Shown here: piece by piece, positions 34,183 through 43,000 of the stretch
Numbering within the stretch: the stretch's first letter is position 1
Layout of the letters: the number at the start of each line of letters is the position of its first letter
Source: Paenimyroides tangerinum
Lineage (GTDB): Bacteria > Bacteroidota > Bacteroidia > Flavobacteriales > Flavobacteriaceae
NCBI RefSeq assembly: GCF_003865405.1
Contig: NZ_RQVQ01000011.1
Coordinates: 34,495 to 98,494 of the forward strand
DNA: 64,000 nt
Direction: 5' to 3'
Translations under genes and position numbers: made by a program
The notes under the pieces: model-generated
Told to the model about the DNA's origin: nothing
Seen by the model: the letters and a program-made list of their open reading frames with translations, nothing else
Database searches by the model: none

Positions 34183-35300
34183 TGATAGAAGTTAGAGAAA
34201 TAAAATCTGAAAAGGAATTAGAAGACTTTGTGAAATTTCCATTTAAATTATACAAAGGAAATAAATATTGGGTTCCTTCGATCATAAAAGAAGAATTAAA
34301 AAGTTTTAATCCAAATCAGGATATTTTTAAAACTGTTGATGTAAAGTATTATTTAGCTTACAAAAATAATGAAATTGTTGGTCGTGTTGCAGCGATTATC
34401 AATTGGACTGAAGTCAATGAACTTAAAAAAAGTAAAGCGCGTTTCGGTTGGTTAGAAATGATTGATGACATCAATGTTACAAAAGCTTTGTTGGACAAAG
34501 TCGTTGAATTCGGAAAAGAAAAAAATCTTGAATACATTGAAGGTCCAATGGGATTTTCAAATATGGATAAAGCCGGAATGTTGACTGAAGGTTTCAATTA
34601 TATCGCCACAATGATTGGTTTTTATAATTATGAATATTATCCTAAACATTTAGAACAATTAGGTTATAAACCAGAAGCTGAATGGATTGAATATTCTATG
34701 GAACTAAAAAACATTAGTGCATCGTATGATATGGAAAAAATTTCTGCATTAATTGAAAAAAGATATAAAGTTCGTTCACTAGAATTTGAATCTATTAAAG
34801 ATGTTTTACCTTATGTAGATGAAATGTTTGGTTTATTAAATAAAAGTTACGCAGGTTTACAAAGTTTTGTTCCAATTCAACAATTTCAAATTGACCATTA
34901 CAAAGAGAAATATTTGAACTTTATTCATCCTGATTTTATTAGTTGTATTGTCGATGAATTTGGAAAAATAATTGCATTTGGAATTACAATGCCTTCATTC
35001 TCTAAAGCATTCCAAAAGGCAAACGGAAAATTACTTCCTTTTGGATGGTGGCATTTATTACGAGCAATGAAAAAAAATGACCACGTAGAGTTTTATTTAA
35101 TTGGAGTGGATCCTAAATTTCAAAACAAAGGTATAAACGCCTTGATTTTTAGAGATTTACACAATAGATTTAAAAAAAGAGGAATAAAAACAGTAGAAAC
35201 AAATCCATTACTAATTGAAAATAATAAAATTCAACAACTTTGGCAGCAATTCAATCCATTAACACATAAGGAAAGAAAAACATATCGTTTAGATTTATAA
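34182..35300 (+). CDS. GNAT-like N-acetyltransferase family protein
   Basis: A 372-residue soluble protein with no signal peptide. The first half has the pattern EIVGRVAAIINW and RFGWLEMIDD, and the second half has FYLIGVDPKFQNKGINALIF, which resembles the acetyl-CoA-binding motif A (QxxGxG/A) of GNAT folds. The family is common in Bacteroidota and uncharacterised. It is last in the operon starting at 32073 or 32607, coupled by a one-base TAATG overlap, and followed by a strong terminator. Confidence 0.75.
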   Translation: MIEVREIKSEKELEDFVKFPFKLYKGNKYWVPSIIKEELKSFNPNQDIFKTVDVKYYLAYKNNEIVGRVAAIINWTEVNELKKSKARFGWLEMIDDINVTKALLDKVVEFGKEKNLEYIEGPMGFSNMDKAGMLTEGFNYIATMIGFYNYEYYPKHLEQLGYKPEAEWIEYSMELKNISASYDMEKISALIEKRYKVRSLEFESIKDVLPYVDEMFGLLNKSYAGLQSFVPIQQFQIDHYKEKYLNFIHPDFISCIVDEFGKIIAFGITMPSFSKAFQKANGKLLPFGWWHLLRAMKKNDHVEFYLIGVDPKFQNKGINALIFRDLHNRFKKRGIKTVETNPLLIENNKIQQLWQQFNPLTHKERKTYRLDL

Positions 35301-35308
35301 ATAAATTT

Positions 35309-35347
35309 AATGCCCCAAAAGTAAGATACTTATTGGGGCATTTTTTT
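35309..35347. terminator. terminator after GNAT-like gene
   Basis: Stem AATGCCCCAA / TTGGGGCATT extended by AAGTA / TACTT inside, with one bulge, then T run. The opposing TPR gene may also use it. Confidence 0.85.
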
Positions 35348-35400
35348 ATGATACAAAATTAAATTGTGATTTCATTTAGTTTAAACTTGTCTTGTAAAGT

Positions 35401-36189
35401 TTACCATTTAACTTTATACGGATAATCTTCATAAATAGCATTATCTTCATTAATTGTAAAACCTTTAGAAGCATATTCTTTTGCTAGTTTGAGTAGTTTT
35501 GAAGATTCTAAATTATTGTCATTAATTTTATTTAATGCCAAAGCTTTATAATAAATTACATCTGAAAATTTTGGGTATTGATTTAATGCTTCATCAAAAA
35601 TTGTAATTGCCTCTTGATATTTTCCTAATTCATATTTTGTTACACCTAGATAAAATAAATCTAAATGATGTGCTTCACTAAACATCTTTTTTTGATTCGA
35701 AATTGTTTCTTCAAAACTTGATTCAGCCTTAATAAAATCTTTTAATTGTAGATGAGATAATCCAATATAAAAAGTATAAGAATGATCCATTTCAAAACTA
35801 TCTCCATAATTATTAATGCATTCTTGAAAATCAATTATCGCATCTTTATAGTCTTTAACAAAAATACACTTTATAAAAGCTCGGTAAGCCAAATATCTTT
35901 TTGAATCTAAAATGACAGCTTTGTCTAGATGTTTCATTCCAGTTTCATATTGCTTTAGTTTAAAATAAGGCATTGCTTTTTGTTGCCATAAATAGGCAAT
36001 AGTAGAATCTTTTTTTATTCCTTCATCGATACATTCTTGATATTCGTCTAAATTCTTATAAAAATTTATCTTATCAGCACAATCATAAATATGCTCCTGA
36101 ATAATTTGGTCTTTTCTAGATTTTTGATCATTCTGTGCATTACATGTAAACAAAGTAAGAAAAGATAAAAAATATACAAATTTTATCAT
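35401..36189 (-). CDS. TPR-repeat lipoprotein
   Basis: A 262-residue protein starting with a hydrophobic segment and a probable lipobox LFTC (Cys16) followed by Asn, so likely a lipoprotein. Five or six tetratricopeptide-like helix pairs cover residues about 60-240, for example AYLWQQKAMPYFKLKQYETGMKHL and LFYLGVTKYELGKYQEAITIF. TPRs mediate protein contacts; the partner is unknown. It lies immediately upstream of the NtrC-type gene on the same strand but is separated from it by that gene's region. Confidence 0.75.
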   Translation of the reverse strand: MIKFVYFLSFLTLFTCNAQNDQKSRKDQIIQEHIYDCADKINFYKNLDEYQECIDEGIKKDSTIAYLWQQKAMPYFKLKQYETGMKHLDKAVILDSKRYLAYRAFIKCIFVKDYKDAIIDFQECINNYGDSFEMDHSYTFYIGLSHLQLKDFIKAESSFEETISNQKKMFSEAHHLDLFYLGVTKYELGKYQEAITIFDEALNQYPKFSDVIYYKALALNKINDNNLESSKLLKLAKEYASKGFTINEDNAIYEDYPYKVKW

Positions 36190-36244
36190 TTTAAGGTGGT
36201 TTGATTTATTACATACAATATAATGATAAAAAATAAATAATTTT

Positions 36245-36279
36245 AAAAAAACAACGAGCTGTATTTATAGCTCGATGTT
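36245..36279 (-). terminator. terminator with NtrC-type gene stop in loop
   Basis: Minus strand: stem ACATCGAGCT-type arms (CGAGCT / AGCTCG plus ACA / TGT around one mismatch), loop of 8 nt holding the stop codon at 36265-36267, then a T run. Confidence 0.7.
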
Positions 36280-37653
36280 ATATAATTTTATTTTATTATA
36301 AAGCGTTTTCCTATCAATTCCTAGAATTTGTGCAGCTTTAGTTTTATTAAATTTAGCTTTTTCCAAGGCTGTAATAATCGTATTCTCTTCATTTTTTGAA
36401 GAAAAAAGTTTAAATTCATCTTCAGTGTCTAATAAAATATTTGTTGTTTTATTTAAAGAACTAGTATTAAAAAATTCTTCAGGCAAAACTTCTTTCTGAA
36501 TGTAATTTAATGAACTTAAAAGCACAGCACGTTTAATAACGTTTCGCATTTCGCGTAAATTTCCAGGCCAATCATAATCAAGAAAAATTGATTTAACTTC
36601 ATCAGAAAAATCGATTATTTCTTTTTCTAAATCAGCATTGGATTGTTTCAAAAAGAAATCAGCAAAAAGTAAAATATCATTTTCCCTTTCAGATAATCGA
36701 GGAGCTTTAATCGAAAATTCATTTAATCGATGGTATAAATCTTCTCGAAATTCTCCTTCTCGAACAGCTCGTTGTAAGTCTTCATTTGTTGCTGCAATTA
36801 CACGAATATCAACATCTATTTCTTTACTACTTCCAATTGGTTTTATTTTTCGTTCTTGCAAAGCTCGTAATAATTGAACTTGAACTTCATAAGATAAGTT
36901 TCCAACTTCATCCAAAAATAAAGTTCCGCCATTAGCGGCTTCAAAATGTCCAATTTTGTCATTTATAGCACCGGTAAAAGAACCTTTTAAATGTCCAAAA
37001 AATTCACTTGCGGCAAGTTCTTTAGGTATGGCACCACAATCAACTGCAATATAAGGTTTTGAAGCTCTTTTACTTTGCTGATGAATTGAAAATGCGATAT
37101 TTTCTTTTCCTGTACCACTATCGCCAATAACTAAAACTGAAATATTTGTCGGAGCAACTAGATCGATATATTTATGTAATTCTAAAGAAACTTCACTTTT
37201 TCCTTTAACTACAGATAAATCGTTTAACTGTTTGTTTCTCGATGTTTTTGAAACTTTAGTTTGCTCCGATTTTTCTTCGGCAATATTTAATTTATTAATT
37301 AATGCTTGATTGATTGTATGTAAAATTTCATCCGAATTTATCGGTTTTGAAACATAATCAAAAGCACCTAATTTCATTGCATTTACAGCTGTTTTAATAT
37401 CGGCATAACCCGTCATTAAAATAACTTGAATTTCTGGATTTATATCTTTTACAAATTGAAGAATTTTAACGCCGTCGCTGTCTGGCAAACGCACATCGGT
37501 TAAAACTAAATCAAAATTTTGTTTCTTAATTAATTGTTCTGCTTCCAAAAAAGAAAATACTCCTGATGTTTCAAAACCTTTCTTATTCAGAAAAGTTTTA
37601 ATCATTGAACAAAAAGAGACATCATCATCTATGACAAGAATTTTGTAAATCAT
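36265..37653 (-). CDS. sigma-54-dependent response regulator, NtrC family
   Basis: A 462-residue three-domain activator. Receiver domain (1-120) with phospho-acceptor Asp53 in LVLTDVRLPD, acidic pair Asp10/Asp11 and Lys103. AAA+ domain (about 150-385) with Walker A GDSGTGKE (177-184), sigma-54 contact loop GSFTGA (224-229) and Walker B GGTLFLDE (242-249). C-terminal Fis-type helix-turn-helix (about 425-460) in KTKAAQILGIDRKTLYNKIKLY. No histidine kinase is adjacent, so it is an orphan here. The loop is GSFTGA rather than the usual GAFTGA. The stop lies in the terminator loop. Confidence 0.93.
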   Translation of the reverse strand: MIYKILVIDDDVSFCSMIKTFLNKKGFETSGVFSFLEAEQLIKKQNFDLVLTDVRLPDSDGVKILQFVKDINPEIQVILMTGYADIKTAVNAMKLGAFDYVSKPINSDEILHTINQALINKLNIAEEKSEQTKVSKTSRNKQLNDLSVVKGKSEVSLELHKYIDLVAPTNISVLVIGDSGTGKENIAFSIHQQSKRASKPYIAVDCGAIPKELAASEFFGHLKGSFTGAINDKIGHFEAANGGTLFLDEVGNLSYEVQVQLLRALQERKIKPIGSSKEIDVDIRVIAATNEDLQRAVREGEFREDLYHRLNEFSIKAPRLSERENDILLFADFFLKQSNADLEKEIIDFSDEVKSIFLDYDWPGNLREMRNVIKRAVLLSSLNYIQKEVLPEEFFNTSSLNKTTNILLDTEDEFKLFSSKNEENTIITALEKAKFNKTKAAQILGIDRKTLYNKIKLYNIEL

Positions 37654-37703
37654 TTAAATCTTTATTTAGGACAAAATTTAACTTAAGGATATAAAATTAC
37701 CAT

Positions 37704-37732
37704 AAAAAAACTGCTTAGGAAATTTTTAAGCA
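37704..37732 (-). terminator. terminator after tamL
   Basis: Stem TGCTTA / TAAGCA with a 7-A run (T on the minus strand) beyond it. Confidence 0.65.
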
Positions 37733-37743
37733 AACTTTAGGTT

Positions 37744-40059
37744 TTAGAATGGATAACCAATTGCGATATTAAGAATTAAATTATCTCTTCGCCATTGTTT
37801 GTCACCAAAATCAATATCTTTAAAATTCCAGCGGTCGCCACGTGGATAATATGGAACGCGAACTGGAAAAGCTAAATCCGTTCTGAAAATAAGAATAGAA
37901 AAATCGAAACGTAAACCTGCTCCAACACCAACTGCTAATTCTCTGTAAAAATCACTAGAAAATTGCCCACCTGGTTTTGAAGGTTCTTTATTTAGATTCC
38001 AAACATTTCCTGCATCAACAAAAACAGCGCCGTTTACTAAACCGAATAAATGCCCGCGATATTCAGCATTAAATTCCATTTTTATATCTCCAGATTGATC
38101 TTGTAAAAAAGTTCCTGATTCTGTTCGTGGATCAAAACTTCCTGGTCCTAAAGTTCGAGCTCTAAACGCACGAATACTGTTTGAGCCACCTATGAAAAAT
38201 TGTCTAGAAAATGGCATAAACTGCGAATTACCATACGCATATCCAATTCCTCCAACCACACGAGTTGCTAATTGTGATTTTTCTCCAAGTTTTAAATAAT
38301 ATCTAAAATCGTGTTCTGTTTTAACGAATTGACTATAAGCAACACCTAAAATTTCTTTCTGATTTCCTTTTCTAACATTTGCACCAGATAAAATACCAAT
38401 AATATTTCCTGATAAATCTAAACTACCTTTGTAGTAAATAGAATTTTTTTGAGGAATCATTGTATTCGTATAAGTATATGCATAATGTGGCCCAAAAATC
38501 AATTGCTTTTCAACAACACGCTGCAATGATAAATTGTTTTCCATTTGTTGACGGTACTTTTCTGTAATGGTTTCTGGAGTTACATACGAAATATCAACAA
38601 TATTTAATTCGTGTTCCTTTTTTATGTTTTCTTTCCAAACATAACCAAATGAACCCGAAAAGTTATGCAAGGTATAAAGCTGTGTACGGTTTTGATATTC
38701 ATAACCTAAAGCAACTTTAGTTCGTGGAACGAATGCACTTGATGAATGAAATTTAAAAGGCGCAATGATTCTTGGAAATAACAAATTGAATTTAGAACCA
38801 ATTCGGTAAATATTATTTGCATCTTTTACACCACCAATCTGATATTCAAAACCACCATAAATAGATGCAGTAAACAATTCGGCACCTTTAAAAAAGTTAC
38901 GATTACTCCAGTTTAAGTTCAATTCACTACCTGCGTATCCCGCAGAATTTGTTTTGGCAAGAAATTCTAATCGCAATGATTTGAACTCATTTGGTGTTAA
39001 GTAATAATATGCGTCAAATTTATGATTTAATGAATCTGAAATTACGAATTCATTCTTTACAAACTTAAAAGTACCTAAATTTATTAATCTACTTAACGAT
39101 AGATTTTGGTCTTTTACGTTGTATAAATCTCCTTTTTGAAAATACAAAGCATGGTCGAAAATTTCAGGTTTAAAAAGTTTTTTTCTATCGATAATAGTTA
39201 TTCCTTTATCGTTTTGTAAACTATCGATGCGATTTAAATTAATTGTTCTATTTCGTCTTCGTGTTGTATTTTGATTGGTATTTAATTTATAATCTGCAAA
39301 AACAATGACGCGTTCAATTGTGAAAGGCTCTGTTGCTAATTCAGCCGTTTTGTTTTTTACTTTTACAATTAAATCTACCTTATGATTTCCGACAGTAGAA
39401 TCGACTTGAACCAAAATATCATCGGGATTGAAATAATAATAGCCCTTTTCTTTTAAATCAGAATCAATACGAATACGCTCGTCTTTTATTACATCTAAAT
39501 TGAACGGAGAACCAACTTTTAATAGCGATTTATCGGCAGTTTTAGCAATAGCTTCTGTTAGTTTAGAATCATTATTATTGAAGATAACTTTACCAATTTT
39601 ATATTGATTTTTGGGCTGCACATTATAAATTACCTCGGCACGTTTGTTTATAGAATCGATTTGATAATTTGAAGAAACATTGAAATAACCTTGATTTTCA
39701 GAATAATTATCGATGATGCTTCGCATAAAGTCGGTATCAACATCTTTTAGTAAAACCGGCTTCTCACCTACTTTATATTTTAACCAATATTTAAATCCTT
39801 TATCTTTTTTCGTTTCAGGAGCAATATTATAGATTAATAATTTAGGTCGTAATCCAAAAATAGATTTATTTGGTCTCGGAACCAATTGACTTTCTAAACT
39901 ACTTTTTAATTTTGCAATTTGAGTTTTAGATAACGAATCACCAATTATATTAATCTCTGAGCCAGTGTACAACGCTTCGCCCTCTTTCAGATATCTTGTA
40001 TTACTACAAGAAGCTAATAAAACGGCAGTTGCTATAAAAATATATTTACTTACTTTCAT
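37744..40059 (-). CDS. tamL: TamL: lipoprotein BamA/TamA-family barrel
   Basis: A 771-residue Omp85-family outer-membrane protein. The lipobox is LLASC (Cys18), so it is a lipoprotein, the feature that defines TamL, the Bacteroidota variant of TamA. POTRA-like domains cover about 25-370. The C-terminal barrel (about 380-771) carries the Omp85 block FIGGSNSIRAFRARTLGPGSF and ends in strand NLILNIAIGYPF. With TamB it should help insert or move outer-membrane components. It follows tamB with a 14-nt overlap and is the last gene before a terminator. Confidence 0.9.
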   Translation of the reverse strand: MKVSKYIFIATAVLLASCSNTRYLKEGEALYTGSEINIIGDSLSKTQIAKLKSSLESQLVPRPNKSIFGLRPKLLIYNIAPETKKDKGFKYWLKYKVGEKPVLLKDVDTDFMRSIIDNYSENQGYFNVSSNYQIDSINKRAEVIYNVQPKNQYKIGKVIFNNNDSKLTEAIAKTADKSLLKVGSPFNLDVIKDERIRIDSDLKEKGYYYFNPDDILVQVDSTVGNHKVDLIVKVKNKTAELATEPFTIERVIVFADYKLNTNQNTTRRRNRTINLNRIDSLQNDKGITIIDRKKLFKPEIFDHALYFQKGDLYNVKDQNLSLSRLINLGTFKFVKNEFVISDSLNHKFDAYYYLTPNEFKSLRLEFLAKTNSAGYAGSELNLNWSNRNFFKGAELFTASIYGGFEYQIGGVKDANNIYRIGSKFNLLFPRIIAPFKFHSSSAFVPRTKVALGYEYQNRTQLYTLHNFSGSFGYVWKENIKKEHELNIVDISYVTPETITEKYRQQMENNLSLQRVVEKQLIFGPHYAYTYTNTMIPQKNSIYYKGSLDLSGNIIGILSGANVRKGNQKEILGVAYSQFVKTEHDFRYYLKLGEKSQLATRVVGGIGYAYGNSQFMPFSRQFFIGGSNSIRAFRARTLGPGSFDPRTESGTFLQDQSGDIKMEFNAEYRGHLFGLVNGAVFVDAGNVWNLNKEPSKPGGQFSSDFYRELAVGVGAGLRFDFSILIFRTDLAFPVRVPYYPRGDRWNFKDIDFGDKQWRRDNLILNIAIGYPF

Positions 40060-43000
40060 CGTTTGCCTTTTTAGTTGAATTTGATTGATTTTTAGCTGCG
40101 TTATTTTTGTTTCTCAAAATTTCTTTAAACTTATTGTAATCCAATGTAATAACAAATCCAAGTCCTGTTTCTACAACTTCACCTTGAAGCGCCACTTGAT
40201 ATTCGTTAACACGATAAGCTCTTAAAGTATAACGTCCGTTTTTAGAAAGTTTATATTCAATAGTGACATCGCCAGCAATATTATTAGTTTGCTCATTTTC
40301 ACGTCCTTCTCCTTCTAAACCAAAATTACTACCAACCGTAACTTTTAATCTGTCGTGAAACAAACTTTTAGAAACCCCAATATTTAAATCGGTACGTACA
40401 TTTTTATCTCCAGTTGAATAATCGTCTTGTGATTCTAAATCGAAATTAATATCAACTCCAGTAATTAAACTAGAAGCCAAACTATTCAATTGTTGTGAAA
40501 GCAATTTACTCACACTTTGGCGTGCCATACTTGAAGCCGAAATGTTAACGTTGGTATCGAACGGATTTTCACCAATAAAACGATTTAAAATCAATAAAGC
40601 CAAGACTTGTTTGTTAAGTTCAGACTCTTCATTTCGCAATTGTTCTAATTTTGATTTTACAGTTGAAACAACTTCTGAAGAAACATTAGAATTATCTTCA
40701 TCTAGTTCAATATTAAACGATATTTCAGGTTTCAACAATTCGCCTTTCATGATCAATAGCGTTTCAAACGGAAGTTTTTGTTTATACAGATTAATATCTT
40801 GAGTTGCATCCGATGTCAATTGTTGTTGAACCAAATCTAAAGGAGCTGTTTTTAATTTATAAACCGCCGTAAGATTTACATCTGCTTTAGTTGGTTCACC
40901 AGTCCAAACGATAGTACTTCCTTGTTGAATATCAAATTTACGTTTTATAAAGTTGACCGACATATCGTAAGTTCCTTGATTCACTTCATAAGTTCCGACC
41001 AAAGTCGTTTTCCCAGATGGGTCGATTCCTCCTGTCAATTGGGCTTCACCCTGAATTTTCACAACATCATTATTTATTTTGTCAAGAACAATGGCAATTT
41101 TTGCATCTTTATCCACTTCGATATTTACCGATACATCCAATCCCGTGATTTCAGAATTGGTAATTTCTTCATCTTTGATAATGGTTTCTTCCAAAACCAA
41201 TTGGTCTTGGTCAATAAATTCGATAATACCTTCGCGTTCTTGTAAAGCTGGACTGTATTGTGGCATCACAAAAGTGAAATCGGTTTGATTGGTCACTTTT
41301 AAATTTCCGCTAACCTTTGGTAGATTCATATTTCCTTTGATGTTTAAATTCACATCTAAGGCCGCAACGCCATACAACATATCATCTCCTGAATTTGTTG
41401 AATTGACCAATTTAAAACCTTGCCCAAATAAAGCTAAATCAAATTTAAAATCGCGATATGTTTTGGTTAAAATGTTTCCGTTTAAGGTTAACAAGTTATC
41501 ATCTGTATCACTAATACTGAAATTATTAAAAGAAATTCCATCGTTTGTGAACGAAATTTTATCGTCTATTTTTTTAAAAGTTGCATTTAAACTATTAACG
41601 TGTAAACCGACATCATTAAACTTCAAATCTCCTAAAATCGAAGGTTTTTCAGTATTTCCTGTAATATTTAAATTACCTGAAATAAACCCTTTAGCATCCG
41701 AAATCATTTGTTGTGAAAAACCTTGTAAGCTTTTCATTTGCAGTTGTTCGACATCGACATTTAAATCAAACGATTCGGAAACCGTATCATAAAAACCCGT
41801 TGCTTTTACATCGTTATTATAACCCGATAATTCAACATTTGCACTTAATTTATCATCCGCTTCATTACTGACATTTAAAAATAAATTTCCTACTTTGCTT
41901 CCAAAAACGTTTAATTTATCAACATTCAAATCCGATGTGAATGTCATTTTATTTTTTAAATCATTAATTTGAGCTTTTCCATTAATGATTCCACTTGCCA
42001 GAAGTGTGTCTTTTTTAATCATTTCTGTAATAGTTTCAATCGCAAAATCATTAATGTCGATATTCAATGGACTGTTTGGAATATCTTCTTCTGAATCGAT
42101 GTGAATTTTACTTCCATTTTGTGAAATTTCAAAATCGTGAGCTAAAATTCCCTTTTCAGAAATCTGAATATAATTATCAGCATTTACATTCCAATCTACA
42201 TAATTCAGTTTCAAACCATTTTCGTTTAAAGCAACCTGAATCATATCTTTTAAAGAGCTAACTTTTCCGCTTACCTCATATTTAATTTTATCTTCTATAT
42301 CGCGAACACGCAAGTCATAACCAATTGTATTATCCTTAACTTGCCCAGATAAACTAGCCTTATTTAGATGAAAACTTTGGTTTTCTAAACCAAGTATTGA
42401 TAAATTATAATCCAAATAATCAGCCTGATTTTCAATATTTAAATCAATTCCTGTCAAGATATTTTTACCATAAATCAATTCAGATATATTACTTTGAATT
42501 GAAATTTTATTTTCATCAGAATTAAATGAGCCAATCATCTCAATGTCCTTGAATCGCTCTAATTCAGGAAGAAATTTAGATAATAAATCATCGCTTTTAA
42601 TGAGAACGGTAGCATTAAAATAGGCAGGTTCCAATTTCTGATTTAAAATCTCTTCAGAAAGATTAAGATTAAAATACGAATTTACATTACGTTGTAAATG
42701 TGTTGCTAAATCAGTTAATTTATATTTTCCGACAAGGTCAATATTGAAAACTTGTGATTGAAAACTAATTTGATTTTTTTCATCATTCGAAATTGCATTG
42801 AAATCAACATCCGTTAAAGGATAAAGTCCTTCCTTATAAGCCAAAGCAAAATCGTGTAAACTTAGATTCCCATTTAATTCATCAGGATTTAAATTTGAAA
42901 AATCAGCAGAAATTTTACCCGCTAAAGCAAAAGTTTCATCAAAGAATCCTGTTTTATATAAATCAATTTTTGTTACATCACCACTCAATTTTAAGCTTGG

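Noticed and set aside
41289..41792. 167-codon plus-strand ORF inside tamB
   Set aside because: Shadow of the tamB coding frame on the other strand; no promoter or RBS and an unnatural composition.
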